DNA of 64,000 bases from Photobacterium sp. SKA34 (GCF_000153325.1 NZ_CH724141.1:1099850-1163849); one strand, 5' to 3'. Counted from the first letter of the stretch, positions 29,471-42,726 are shown. The notes: generated from the letters alone by a model not told the origin. Translations and numbers: made by a program.

Positions 29471-29739
29471 GTGATCCTCTTTAGAAGTAGCAGGCTTGTA
29501 CTTTCACTTATGCGACTCAACGTTGTGGTCGTCCTTACCTTCAGTGCAATTGTTGGCGGTCTATCAATTCACGATACTGTATCTGCTCTCGAAGGCGGGG
29601 CGACCATTGCACTCCGCTATGCCATGCTTGGTTCTTTTGCTGTAGCAATAAGCCGTTCCGGTATTACTAAGTACTAGCCCAAACTGTAGTCAAAAAACTA
29701 CAGGGTAAGGAAAATGCCAGTGCCGCAAAAGCATTTTAA
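29471..29739 (+). pseudogene. Truncated, frameshifted YuiF-like (Na+/H+ antiporter-type) transporter
   Basis: The frame encodes [18 protein letters not shown], then [20 protein letters not shown], the N-terminal part of YuiF-type transporters. It hits TAG at 29675-29677. Shifting by one base at about 29674 restores [20 protein letters not shown] before a TAA at 29737. Only about 90 of the usual ~430 residues remain. YuiF-like permeases are often found beside hut genes and are predicted to carry histidine, so this is probably the lost transporter of the hut locus. Confidence 0.65.
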
Positions 29740-29769
29740 TACACTCTTTTTTTGTTTTATACGTGTACC

Positions 29770-29925
29770 AGCAAAGCATTCCCAGATATTCTATATACTG
29801 ATCAATCTATTACAGATTTTGCCTTTAAAGTGGGCTACCAATATAGTAATTATTTTCCGACTAAATTTAAGCAAGTTTTTAAACAGACGCCCCGAGAAAC
29901 ACGCATGAGACAATATGAGAGTTAG
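29770..29925 (+). pseudogene. C-terminal remnant of an AraC-family regulator
   Basis: The frame ending at the TAG at 29923-29925 gives SITDFAFKVGYQYSNYFPTK then FKQVFKQTPRETR, the second helix-turn-helix of AraC/XylS regulators. Nothing upstream continues it and it has no start of its own. It is a relic next to the transporter relic, so a deletion probably joined two damaged genes. Confidence 0.7.
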
Positions 29926-30472
29926 CTTGTTATGAGGATATAACTGAGTAAGTAATACGTGTGTTGAATATTCGCACGTTTCGTGATGAATATTATGACG
30001 AATGAGATAGCGTTTGATATGGCGCAATGGAGGATATTTAAATAATGTTTTTTTATTTACAATGTCAAACGATAAAGGGTTCTTTTGCAAAAACAGATAC
30101 CCTAGGGTAAAGCTGATACGAGAAAACCCATCGCCTGTCCATAGGCAAATGGGTTGGGAAAAGCCTTGAATGACATGAAAGGCGAGTTGGGAGTCAATTA
30201 AATATTAGGCTAAATCCTTACTTTTTTTTAGACCAAAAATAAAAACTATTTTTCTATTTATTAAGTGCAAAATTAGTGGCAGTTATTGTAAAAACAACTA
30301 TATGAAAGGTCCTAAATAGGCTGCCATAAAAGGGGGGTCGTCTGGCTAATATTATTTTTTTGTCAGAACACAAAATGGTAGGGTTATATTGCGTATTTAT
30401 ATTATGGGTATTTTTTGATTCCTATAATGCCCCATATCAAACGTGGCTAAGGCAAGCAACATACCCAAGTCA
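29926..30472. other. Gene-free stretch
   Basis: About 550 bp with no credible coding frame. A bulged stem (AACCCAT...ATGGGTT) lies at about 30125-30156. Since it follows two relics, it may contain further eroded sequence. Confidence 0.4.
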
Positions 30473-31486
30473 CTATTCAAGCGTTTTTTTTATACCGACA
30501 GAGGCACGTTTTACCAAAACAGGCATGAATAATTTTTTCCCTGAGTACTCTGTATTTTCGTTATTTACCAATTGCAGAGACAGTTTTAATGCCTCGTTTG
30601 CCATGACGTTAATTGGGTAGCGAATCGTGGTTAGGCGAGGGTATATATGGCGCGCGATGTGTCCATCGTCAAAGCCGATAACGGACATATCCTCAGGGAT
30701 TTTTACACCATTTTCTTGTAATAAAGTCATACAGCCGGCAGCCATGTAATCGTTATAGGTTGCAATTGCGGTTATCGGAGTATTTTTAGCAATTAGATTA
30801 ATAATGGCTTGTTCACCACCGGCTTCATCTGGCTCAACGTATTCGATGTATTCATCACGGATTTCAATACCATTATCTCTAAGCGCATCTAAATAGCCAT
30901 CTCGACGATCATAAGCATCATCAATATCATGGTTTGAGGCAAGGTAACCTATATGCGTGTGTCCATTTTTAATTAAGTGCTCTGTCGCAATATATGCGCC
31001 TTTACGATTATCAAGAGCGATACAACGTGATGCAATTTCTTCAACATTTCTGTTAATGAAAACCATGCCAGGTATTTCGCTGGCTAGTTTTATTAACTCT
31101 GCATCAGACATCCCTTTGCTATGAATAACAAGAGATTCACAACGGCTGTTAATCAGTAAATTAATGGCATTTTTTTCTTTTACGGGATCATGGTAACCAC
31201 AGCCGATTAATAGCTGTTTTGACTGTTGACTTGCAATGTCGTCTATTGCCTTGACCATGGTTCCGAAAAAAGGCGCAGAGACATCACCAACAAGAACGCC
31301 TACGGTGTTAGAGGATTTATTTACTAACGCACGCGCATTGGCATTGGGACGGTAATCCAGTTTTTCCATTGCTGCTTTAACAGCAATAATTGCTGTTTCA
31401 CTGGTGTGAGGTGAGTTATTGATAACACGTGATGTTGTGGCAATGGATACACCAGCCTCTTTTGCGACGTCTTTGATAGTAGCCAT
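30473..31486 (-). CDS. galR: LacI-family regulator, GalR-like
   Basis: 337 residues. The N-terminal LacI helix-turn-helix is MATIKDVAKEAGVSIATTSR, followed by a hinge and a sugar-binding domain. It resembles GalR/GalS and lies directly downstream of lacZ, separated by a terminator. Four GalR-type operators lie around lacZ, the alpha-galactosidase gene and melB, so these are its likely regulon with galactose or a galactoside as inducer. The symbol rests on family resemblance and context. Confidence 0.85.
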   Translation of the reverse strand: MATIKDVAKEAGVSIATTSRVINNSPHTSETAIIAVKAAMEKLDYRPNANARALVNKSSNTVGVLVGDVSAPFFGTMVKAIDDIASQQSKQLLIGCGYHDPVKEKNAINLLINSRCESLVIHSKGMSDAELIKLASEIPGMVFINRNVEEIASRCIALDNRKGAYIATEHLIKNGHTHIGYLASNHDIDDAYDRRDGYLDALRDNGIEIRDEYIEYVEPDEAGGEQAIINLIAKNTPITAIATYNDYMAAGCMTLLQENGVKIPEDMSVIGFDDGHIARHIYPRLTTIRYPINVMANEALKLSLQLVNNENTEYSGKKLFMPVLVKRASVGIKKTLE

Positions 31487-31602
31487 AGGGAATTTAGCAC
31501 TTTAATTTTTTTACTATTTAACAATGCTTTGCTGTTGAATACAAATAACTAATTGAGAATTGCGATAGGAAAGCTTGGTTTATCGAAAAATATGAGAATA
31601 TA

Positions 31603-31634
31603 AAAAATCCCTAAGGGTTAGCTTAGGGATTTTT
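31603..31634 (-). terminator. Terminator after lacZ
   Basis: AAAAATCCCTAAG and CTTAGGGATTTTT around a 6-base loop, 26 bp beyond the lacZ stop. It separates lacZ from galR. Confidence 0.9.
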
Positions 31635-31660
31635 GCTGCTATGCCGGGGGGATAAAGTGC

Positions 31661-34762
<3,102 letters not shown>

Positions 34763-34848
34763 TTATTATTATACCGTTCGTTGATAGCTGAGATAAGTAA
34801 GGTATTCCAGCGACCTTCTCATTCATTTTGTTGGATTGTAATGAATAT

Positions 34849-34865
34849 TTGGAAACGTTTTCATG
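34849..34865. promoter_or_regulatory. GalR/LacI-type operator 1
   Basis: TTGGAAACGTTTTCATG is a near-palindrome of the GalR class centred on AACGTT, about 100 bp upstream of lacZ. Confidence 0.65.
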
Positions 34866-35010
34866 ATGTGTGTTGTATTTTTTATATTCAATATTTTGAT
34901 GGGGAGCTAATTTTTTTGATTTTTATCGCTCTGGTAAGGCTTTTTACTTTCTATTAATGCTGAGATAAGAAGATTATCATTTTCGTTTTCTTTAAATAGT
35001 AAATGTTGGT

Positions 35011-35027
35011 TTGGTAACGTTTCCAGT
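35011..35027. promoter_or_regulatory. GalR/LacI-type operator 2
   Basis: TTGGTAACGTTTCCAGT shares the core and half-sites of the other three sites. It lies about 80 bp upstream of the alpha-galactosidase start. Confidence 0.65.
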
Positions 35028-35104
35028 GTTTGGCGTTGCTCACAGATTAAATTTCATTTTTCCTTATTATGCTTATTACTTCCGTTTTAAGGTGTAGCAA
35101 AGTG

Positions 35105-37218
35105 ATGGATAAAACATTAATTGAGCTCGTTGGTCACCAGACCCAGTTAATCGTAGAGTTAGGGGAATACGCAGAAATAGTGCATTGGGGTAAAAAGGTG
35201 AGCGGAGCCCATGCCGGTTTCCGCCAAGCTTTATTACGCCCTGTGCCATATGGTCGATTGGATAATGATGTTGCAATGACATTACATCCCGAGCTTGGGC
35301 GTGGTGTCTTTAGTAGCCCTGCATTGGAAGGACATCGTAATGGTCAAGATTGGGCGCCAGTGTTTACCATTATTGATGTTGAGCATTACTCAAATGGGAT
35401 AGTGATTAAGAGTTAAGATAATAATGGAGGTCTTTGTCTCAAAACGGAGCTATTCATTGATCGTCATGATGTTGTAAAAACACGTCATACCCTCACAAAT
35501 ACCAAAGTTGGCATTTATCAAATAAATCGCTTTGCAAATACATTACCACTTCCTGAAAGAGCCAATGAGATAATGACTTATTACGGCTGTTGGGTTAATG
35601 AATTTCAAACGGTTAGAGCCCCTTTAGCTCATGGTGGCTATCAACAAGAAAACCGACGCGGCCGTACATCTCATGAACACTACCCTGCGTTGGTTACTGG
35701 CTCGAAAAGCTTTGGTGAAATGAGTGGTGATGTTTGGGGATTCCATTTCGCTTGGAGTGGTAATCATCGCTTAAGAGTCGATGTTAAGGCTGATGGTCGA
35801 AGGTATATGCAAGCTGAAGTGATCTATCTTCCTGGCGAAGAATCACTTGAAAAGGGAAAAAGTATTACTACTCCTTGGTTGTATGCAACTCATAGTTTTG
35901 AGGGCTTGAATGGGATGAGCCATCACTTTCATTCACATATTCGAGAGTACATTTTACCTCGCAGCTTTAAAGAGAAGCCTCGTCCTATTCATTTAAACAC
36001 ATGGGAGGGTATCTACTTTGATCATGATCCTGAGTACATCATGTCAATGGCCACCCAATCTGCAAAAATGGGAGTAGAACGATTCATCATCGATGACGGT
36101 TGGTTTAATGGACGAAACGGGGATAAAGCAGGTCTTGGTGATTGGTTTTTGTGTGAGTCAAAGTACCCAGCAGGGCTGAAACTTGTTGTTGATCACGTTA
36201 ATCAATTAGGGATGGAGTTTGGTTTGTGGTTCGAGCCTGAAATGATAAATAAAGATTCAGATTTGTTTCGTGCGCACCCTGATTGGCTACTCGCTGTAGA
36301 AGGATATGAACAACCGACTGGACGCAATCAATATGTTATTGATCTTCAGAATAATGATGCGTTTAACTATTTGTTTGAAAGGCTCGATTACTTTTTGTCG
36401 AGTTATAATATTGCCTACATCAAGTGGGATATGAACCGTGAAGTGGTTCAGCCTGCTCACTTAGGACACGCTGCTGGTCATAATCAAACGTTAAGATATT
36501 ATGATCTAGTGGATAAAATACGATTGCGTCACCCAAGCGTTGAGATTGAATCATGCGCCGCAGGTGGCGGACGGATTGATTTTGAGGTGTTGAAACGTAC
36601 ACACCGATTTTGGACATCTGATAATAACGATGCGCTTGAGCGTCAAACGATACAGCGCGGTATGAGCTATTTTTTCCCGCCAGAAGTGATGGGATGCCAT
36701 ATTGGTGCGAGCCTTTGTCACAGTACTCGTCGACGCCACAATATAGAATTTCGTGGGTTAACAGCACTATATGGCCATATGGGAATCGAGCTTGATCCTG
36801 TGAAAGAAGATCAAAAAGAAAGGCAAGGCTTTGAACGTTATATCAATTTACATAAAAAATTACGCCCATTATTACACAGTGGTAGAACATGGCGTGTGCC
36901 TACTGATGATGACTCTCATCAGATCCATGCCGTAGTCGCAACAGATCAATCTGAAGCGATTGTTATCATCTCCCAGTTAACCATCCAACGCATTCCTTGA
37001 GCGGTTGTTTACGAATTCCAGGGTTGGATGAGCAAGCGAAATATCGAGTGTCAGTGTTAGATCATCCTTCAAATTACGATGATATTGTTAACTACCAGCC
37101 CCCATGGACTAAATTAGGGTGTGAATTATCGGGGGAGTGGTGCAAAGAAGTGGGGTTAGCAATGCCGATTCTTGATGCTGAAAGTGCAATGTTAATAAGA
37201 TTTGAACGCCTTAACTAG
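35105..37218 (+). pseudogene. Alpha-galactosidase (GH36), broken by a nonsense codon and a frameshift
   Basis: The reading frame would encode about 704 residues, full length for GH36. It is stopped by a TAA at 35414-35416 (after VVIKS-like GIVIKS), yet the same frame continues as DNNGGLCLKTELF for 1.5 kb. A second lesion near 36990 needs one extra base: the frame then continues from about 36993 as PTHSLSGCLRIPGLDE to the stop at 37218. Catalytic segments are present: nucleophile in YIKWDMNREV, acid/base in FWTSDNNDALERQ. The enzyme would release galactose from melibiose or raffinose and would partner the MelB symporter. As read, it cannot be made whole. Confidence 0.85.
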
Positions 37219-37270
37219 CTCTCTTTTATATGATTAAGCCGCAGAATTTTCCTGCGGATTTTTTGTTTTA

Positions 37271-37287
37271 TTGGAATCGTTTCCAGT
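37271..37287. promoter_or_regulatory. GalR/LacI-type operator 3
   Basis: TTGGAATCGTTTCCAGT, a strong palindromic match, lies between the alpha-galactosidase gene and melB. Confidence 0.65.
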
Positions 37288-37385
37288 GAGGTTATAAACA
37301 AATTTTATCTTTATTATTGATTTATAAAGTATTTTTTAATACATATTGCTTATTTATCGCTCGTCATCACATTTTTAATCATTCC

Positions 37386-37402
37386 ATGCAAACGTTTCCA
37401 GT
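37386..37402. promoter_or_regulatory. GalR/LacI-type operator 4
   Basis: ATGCAAACGTTTCCAGT lies about 130 bp upstream of melB and 115 bp from operator 3, a spacing that would allow repression by looping. Confidence 0.65.
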
Positions 37403-37530
37403 AAGGGGTTTCTGATCACAGTTTGCATCTCTGCGTGTCAGTAGCATAGGCGTCGAAAACAATAAGAGACGTCGACGCTACTCATTTTAATTTAGAGAAC
37501 GCATAGCTGTACGATATACAGGGAACATTT

Positions 37531-38901
37531 ATGTCTGATAAAATTACGCTACAAACCAAGCTATCTTATGGCTTGGGTGCACTAGGTAAAGACTTTGCTT
37601 GTGCGCCAATATATACTTTTCTTATGTTCTATTTTACTGACGTAGCAGGAATATCTGCCGCTTTTGTTGGTACTATTTTTCTTGCTGCACGTATAGTAGA
37701 TGCTGTTACAGATCTATTAATGGGCGTAATTGTTGATAACACGCGCTCTAGATTTGGTAAGTTCCGACCATGGATAGTAATAGGTACAATTTTAAACTCT
37801 GTAGTATTAATTGCTCTTTTCTGTACTCATATGTTCGAGGGTACTTCCCTTTATATTTACGCTGCAGCTGCATATATTCTATGGGGATTAACTTACACCA
37901 TTATGGATATTCCATATTGGTCATTGATCCCGGCTTTGTCTAGTTCTCGCCCTGAACGAGAAAAATTGGTTGTTTGGCCTCGTATCTTTGCAAGTTTTGC
38001 ATGGTTTATTACAGGTACTTATGGACTCCATATTGTAGGCAAATTAGGCAATGGTGACCAAGGGGCTGGCTTCTTAGATGCGGCAATGTTAATTGTTGTT
38101 TTGTTTATTCTTAGTGCTTTCCTTGTTTTTCGTAATGTAAAAGAAACAGCGAAAGTCGATACTACAACTAAAGCAGAACGATTTAGTTTTAAAGATGTTC
38201 TTTTAGTAATTGGTAAAAACGATCAGTTAAAAGCCCTTATTGGCTCTATTCTCTTCTTCCAAATGGCAATTCTATTAATTGGCGGGGCAGCAATATACTA
38301 CTTCACTTATGTACTTGGAAATAAAGATCTGTTTCCTGCATATATGATGGTGGCAGGTATTGCTGAAATTGTGGGTATATTCTTATTCCCTCGTATTGCG
38401 AATATGTTACCGCGTCAATATTTATGGCCAATTGCTGTAGGCTTCCCTGTGGTTTCATGCCTAATATTATATTTCATGGGCTTATTTGTTCCTGGGAATA
38501 TCGTGATGATTGGCGTAGCGGGGGCAACAATTAAATTTGGTAATGGTATTGCTAATGGATTATCAACAGTCATGTTAGCGGATGTTGTTGATTATGGAGA
38601 ATATAAGACAGGTCGTCGCAGTGAAAGTATTATATTTTCGGTGCAAACAATGTTGGTGAAATTTGCAGGTGCAGGCGGCGGTTTTATTGTTGGTATTGGA
38701 CTATCACTTGTGGGTTACGTACCGAATGTTGAACAGTCTGCGCATACTATGATGGGAATCGAGTTTATGATGATTGGTCTTCCTGCAATGATGATGTTGA
38801 TCAGTGGCATTATATACCGTCGATACTACCGTTTACATGACGGCTTTAATAAAGAAGATTTCGAAAAAGAAGAGCAAGAAGGAAAAACTGTTTCAGCATA
38901 A
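37531..38901 (+). CDS. melB: Glycoside-pentoside-hexuronide symporter, MelB-like
   Basis: 456 residues with about 12 helices. Family motifs are SYGLGALGKDF at the N-terminus, DAVTDLLMGVIVDNTRSRFGK in the helix 2-3 region (the cation-site Asp pair of MelB), and DVVDYGEYKTGRR in the second half. It should carry a galactoside such as melibiose with Na+ or H+. It is preceded by two GalR-type operators and followed by a strong terminator. The substrate is inferred from lacZ and the alpha-galactosidase gene beside it. Confidence 0.9.
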   Translation: MSDKITLQTKLSYGLGALGKDFACAPIYTFLMFYFTDVAGISAAFVGTIFLAARIVDAVTDLLMGVIVDNTRSRFGKFRPWIVIGTILNSVVLIALFCTHMFEGTSLYIYAAAAYILWGLTYTIMDIPYWSLIPALSSSRPEREKLVVWPRIFASFAWFITGTYGLHIVGKLGNGDQGAGFLDAAMLIVVLFILSAFLVFRNVKETAKVDTTTKAERFSFKDVLLVIGKNDQLKALIGSILFFQMAILLIGGAAIYYFTYVLGNKDLFPAYMMVAGIAEIVGIFLFPRIANMLPRQYLWPIAVGFPVVSCLILYFMGLFVPGNIVMIGVAGATIKFGNGIANGLSTVMLADVVDYGEYKTGRRSESIIFSVQTMLVKFAGAGGGFIVGIGLSLVGYVPNVEQSAHTMMGIEFMMIGLPAMMMLISGIIYRRYYRLHDGFNKEDFEKEEQEGKTVSA

Positions 38902-38925
38902 TACTTCTGCCGAAATCGAGTCATT

Positions 38926-38959
38926 AAAAAAGGTCTGCCAATATTGGCAGACCTTTTTT
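38926..38959. terminator. Bidirectional terminator between melB and the XRE gene
   Basis: AAAAAAGGTCTGCCA and TGGCAGACCTTTTTT around an ATAT loop. It serves the convergent melB and XRE-family genes. Confidence 0.93.
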
Positions 38960-39272
38960 ATTCTGGTTTAGCAGTCGTTGCGTCAGTTTTGTTCGCGGAA
39001 AGAGCCACATAGCGTTGTTGCAGCTCTGCCAATAACTCTAGGGTGTCAAACTGATCTAAAGAAGGACGGTCACCTGCAAAATACATAATGCTTTTATTAA
39101 ACATCTTTGATAATTCGAGCAGTGTATCTAAGCGTGGTTGAGTTCGACCATTCTCTAAGTCTAAGTAGGTTTGTCTTGCTATCTTAAGGTGTTTAGCGGC
39201 ATCGACTTGTGTCATGCCATGCTCTTCACGGGTTTGCTTAAGCAGGTTGTGAAAGGAGGAAGGATTATTCAT
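38958..39272 (-). CDS. XRE-family helix-turn-helix regulator
   Basis: 104 residues. The Cro/CI-type HTH spans about residues 9-65 (TREEHGMTQVDAAKHLKIAR, then TYLDLENGRTQPRLDTL). A short C-terminal tail follows with no recognisable domain. It stands alone without a visible toxin partner. The target is unknown. Confidence 0.82.
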   Translation of the reverse strand: MNNPSSFHNLLKQTREEHGMTQVDAAKHLKIARQTYLDLENGRTQPRLDTLLELSKMFNKSIMYFAGDRPSLDQFDTLELLAELQQRYVALSANKTDATTAKPE

Positions 39273-39616
39273 TGTTATATTATTTCATTCTCTACGATGT
39301 CGGACGGCAAGATTGTATAGATAAACAACAAGTTGAAAAATAGGTGAAAGTAATTTTTATGTCATTAAAAGTGAGTCTGGAAGGGGGCACTAATCATACT
39401 ATATAAGCTTCGTGTTTAATCGACTGATTACGCTTTTATCGTTATAATTATTTATTACTATTAGGTTTTTTTACTCGTTTTTGAGGCGTAGTGTAGCTCG
39501 TTCATCGCTTGTAGTAGGCTGTCGTCTACTCAAGACTTTCGTAAGAATGATCTAAGAAAAACGTAACGACTTTGTATTAACGTTACTGTTTTTCTGTAAT
39601 TCAACGCTTTAATCTT
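39273..39616. other. Gene-free stretch
   Basis: About 340 bp holding the promoter of the XRE gene and the 3' side of the small lipoprotein gene. No other feature is recognised. Confidence 0.35.
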
Positions 39617-39808
39617 TTAATTTTTATCTTTATTCCTTTCTTCAAAAAATGTTCTAAAGTCGAATTTAGTACAATTATCATTACTCATTAATGCTGGGTT
39701 ACTAACGAGTGTACAATGCTTTTTATCGCTTACTGAGTCTTTTTTATTATGGCTACTGCAACCAATTAACACGAATATTAATGCAGTTAGAGTTATTACT
39801 TTTTTCAA
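39617..39808 (-). CDS. Small predicted lipoprotein
   Basis: 63 residues with a lipoprotein signal peptide ending in LIGCSS (Cys17). The mature part is about 47 residues, charged, with two Cys (KKHCTLV and NDNCTKF). The start is a TTG, chosen because AAGGAG lies 7 bp upstream. The product should be anchored to a membrane by lipidation. Family and function are unknown. Confidence 0.65.
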   Translation of the reverse strand: MKKVITLTALIFVLIGCSSHNKKDSVSDKKHCTLVSNPALMSNDNCTKFDFRTFFEERNKDKN

Positions 39809-40141
39809 TTAAGACTCCTTACTTAATATTGCTTCTTATAATATAAAAAATATTAACCTTATGATTATATAACTTAAATTCCACACTGACGCCCTAGAAG
39901 TATATATTGCTTGTCGGTTAAGTGCTACGGCATCTAAAGGTTGTTTTAAAGTTATAAATCACTTCAAAAATCGATTTCTATTTAATTTTCTTTATACAGC
40001 TTACTTTACATAATTGAAGTGTTGATATGGTGGTTTTTAAAGAGGATAAATTGGCGCTAGCTCAACAGTGGATGTCGTAAGATATAAAACTAACAGGAGA
40101 AAAAGTATACATAATATGGTTTCCAACCACGGAGGTATATT
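39809..40141. other. Intergenic stretch
   Basis: About 330 bp between divergent genes. It probably holds both promoters; nothing specific is recognised. Confidence 0.35.
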
Positions 40142-40729
40142 ATGAAATTAAAATATTTATCAATACTGGCTATTACCAGCGTCGCTACTTCATTGCTTTT
40201 AACAACAGGTGTTCAGGCACAAGGAGAAAATCAGCTTGAAAAAATACATTCATCAATTCAGTTTAAAAAGAGTGAGCCAATTGTAAGTAGTAAAGTCTAT
40301 GAGCCAAGTCTTACTGTTGAATTCAAGGATAATGCATACCCTGAAACCAACCAATACTTGACTAAGTTATTTAAGGCATTTTTAGCTTCAGATCAAAGTG
40401 AATTAAAGACTATGCTTACAACTGATTTTACTCAAAAATTTGGAGGAGAAGAAAATCGAGGGAATGCTTTCATACAACATGCATCAACATTAAGTAAGCA
40501 ATTGAAGAGTATGGATATTGTATTTGAAGATGTGAACATTGACAGTGATGGGACAATATCTGAAATACATACAGTAACTGCAACAAAATTAAATGGTAAA
40601 TCTGCAATATTGAAATTGTATGCGTTCTACTACTTCGATAACACTGGTAAACTTAAGAAAATCGATGAGTTGTCTACACTTTTACATGGTGCGAAAGCAG
40701 ATCGTGATCTAGGTTCGCGAACAAGTTAA
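40142..40729 (+). CDS. Exported protein of unknown function, possible NTF2/SnoaL-like fold
   Basis: 195 residues. A signal peptide ends near VQAQGEN (about residue 27). The mature region contains YPETNQYLTKLFKAFLASDQ and repeated hydrophobic strands (EIHTVTATKLNGKSAILKLYAFYYFD), a pattern reminiscent of SnoaL/NTF2-like proteins. GGAGG lies 5-9 bp upstream of the ATG. It stands alone. The function is unknown. Confidence 0.7.
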   Translation: MKLKYLSILAITSVATSLLLTTGVQAQGENQLEKIHSSIQFKKSEPIVSSKVYEPSLTVEFKDNAYPETNQYLTKLFKAFLASDQSELKTMLTTDFTQKFGGEENRGNAFIQHASTLSKQLKSMDIVFEDVNIDSDGTISEIHTVTATKLNGKSAILKLYAFYYFDNTGKLKKIDELSTLLHGAKADRDLGSRTS

Positions 40730-40749
40730 TATCCTGGTGAACTGTTTTG

Positions 40750-40776
40750 GGTGACATTGTTAATTTTGGTGTCACC
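40750..40776 (+). terminator. Stem-loop after the exported protein gene
   Basis: GGTGACA and TGTCACC pair around a 13-base T-rich loop, 20 bp after the stop codon. No T run follows, so it is only a weak terminator candidate. Confidence 0.4.
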
Positions 40777-40874
40777 TAAATTGAAAGTTTTTATAACCAA
40801 TAAAATAAAGCCTATATTGATTTTTGAAAAATTAACTAATTCAATTTGTAAAATTGGATAGATAAGGAGGGGGT

Positions 40875-41585
40875 TTGGAAGATAAACGACTAATTCTAAA
40901 ACACTTTGAGTCACACAAATCAGAAAGGGAAATTCATAGCCATTCTTATTTACATTTGGTCTATGTACATAAAGGGTGTCAAATTCTATATACAGATCAG
41001 CATAGCTTATTATCTATGCCTGGGACTTTAGTATGCGTTCCGTCTAATACTCCGCATCGAGCAGATTTTCTTGAAAAGTCACAGATGTCTTTACTCCGTT
41101 TACCTTCAAATTTTAATCTAAATATCAATGAAATATGTATATTGAAGGTCTCTCCGTTTGTCACACAGCTATTTAACCTTTGGGAGAGTAAATTATTTAA
41201 ACCTAGTTTATTTGATGAATAAGTAGATGTACTAATCGATCAATGTTCTCGTTGTGTGCCACTAGTGAATCCATTGATTGCCAGTGGAAGTATGGATAGA
41301 CGGTTATTTTTTATCATTGAAGCGCTTTCTGATAAACCCAATATCAAAATGTCTATTTCGAAATTATCTGAGCAAGCAGGAGCTTCTGTTCGCACGCTAA
41401 ACAGACTATTCTTATCTCACTTCAAAGCATCTTTTAAAGAAATCAGAAATAAAGTTGTCATGGAGAGAGCTGAGCAAATGATGAAAAAAGGTATTAGCGT
41501 CACCGACATAGCATTTGAGCTTGAATACTCGAGTATTTCTGCTTTTTCTACCGCTTTTAGTAAGTATCAAAAACAAAAGTATTAA
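40875..41585 (+). pseudogene. AraC-family regulator interrupted by an in-frame TAA
   Basis: The TTG start at 40875 has AAGGAGG about 5 bp upstream. The N-terminal half is a cupin-like AraC sensor domain (REIHSHSYLHLVYVHKG, VCVPSNTPHRADF). A single TAA at 41220-41222 follows SLFDE, but the same frame continues as VDVLIDQCSRCVPLVNP and reaches a complete AraC helix-turn-helix (LSEQAGASVRTLNRLFLSHF, and ISVTDIAFELEYSSISAFST) ending at 41585. A full gene would be 236 residues. The lesion is one nonsense substitution; without read-through or re-initiation the DNA-binding half is not made. Confidence 0.8.
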
Positions 41586-41755
41586 AGATATATTTTCAGA
41601 AAGACTTATTTTCTTTATTTGTTTTTTAGTTGAATAAATAAAAGGAATTAAAAACTCTGAATAATATCTTTCTTATCTTTAACATATGGCTGTAAGGTTT
41701 TTGTTAAGGTGATTTAAGAAAAACTCAATAATTGTGTATTCAGTTCCAAAATACA

Positions 41756-41778
41756 AAGTGGCCCCTTAAGAGCCACTT
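41756..41778 (-). terminator. Terminator after tpx
   Basis: On the minus strand AAGTGGC and GCCACTT pair around a 9-base loop, followed by TGTATTTT. It lies 12 bp beyond the tpx stop. Confidence 0.7.
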
Positions 41779-41789
41779 CAATTTTTATC

Positions 41790-42293
41790 TTATTTTTGTA
41801 GCGCTGCGATTGCTGCGTCGTAGTTAGGCTCATCAGTAATTTCTGCTACTAGTTCAGCATGGATCACAAGACCTTCCTCGTTTAGTACAACAACGGCACG
41901 AGTGGCTAAATCACGAAGTGCGCCTTCAGCTAGTTTAACGCCGTATGCTTCTGCAAATTCTGGACTACGGAATAGAGAAGCAGTTTGAACGTTCTCAATA
42001 CCTTCTGCTTCACAAAAACGACCCGTTGCGAAAGGCAAATCAGCAGAGATACATAGCACAACTGTATTTTCTGTATTTGCTGCTTTTTGATTAAATGCTT
42101 TCACACCAAGCGCACAAACGGGTGTATCGATGCTTGGGAAGATATTTAAAACAACTTTTTTACCTTTTACTGAATCAAGCGTGATGTCAGAAAGATCAGC
42201 GCCGCAAAGTGTAAATGCTGGTGCTTGAGTACCTAATACTGGGAATGTACCTGCAAGTTGAACAGGTGAGCCTTGGAATGTTACTTGAGTCAT
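41790..42293 (-). CDS. tpx: Thiol peroxidase (Tpx)
   Basis: 167 residues. It is a thioredoxin-dependent peroxidase of the peroxiredoxin family that reduces hydroperoxides. The peroxidatic Cys60 is in PSIDTPVCA and the resolving Cys94 in [12 protein letters not shown], matching the family spacing. AAAGGAAAG lies upstream of the ATG. It is a single gene with its own terminator. Confidence 0.95.
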   Translation of the reverse strand: MTQVTFQGSPVQLAGTFPVLGTQAPAFTLCGADLSDITLDSVKGKKVVLNIFPSIDTPVCALGVKAFNQKAANTENTVVLCISADLPFATGRFCEAEGIENVQTASLFRSPEFAEAYGVKLAEGALRDLATRAVVVLNEEGLVIHAELVAEITDEPNYDAAIAALQK

Positions 42294-42726
42294 TTTTTAC
42301 TTTCCTTTTATATAGCACGTAAATGACGTGCAACTTTTTATTCACACACTATATACACAGGAGAATAAATTAACAGTGCCCTATCGCATATTTAATCAAG
42401 GTCATACCACTAGGTTATTTTTTGTCTTTTCAGTCGCTTTACATCGAGGGGCAGACTGATTATTTAATAGACATAACTCATCATTAAAAAACGCGATAGC
42501 GACTTAATTTCTTTTTTGTAAGCACACAAGATGTCGCTCTTTGTTGATATTGTGATAACAGCATAAGTTTGAGCGTATTTGTTAAAGTTGTTGCGACTTT
42601 TACAGATAACGTAATTGAATGGTTACATCTTGTATTGCGAGATTAAATATTCAGTTTGGGCTATCAATGATGAAGATTTACAAATTTTGTTGATAAAGAT
42701 TCACAACTTGCGTTGAGACAATAATA
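42294..42726. other. Divergent tpx/chemoreceptor intergenic region
   Basis: About 430 bp holding the promoters of tpx and the chemotaxis receptor. No specific operator is recognised. Confidence 0.4.

Noticed and set aside
29791-30090. Minus-strand 99-residue frame
   Set aside because: It overlaps the clear AraC-family remnant on the other strand and has no family signal.
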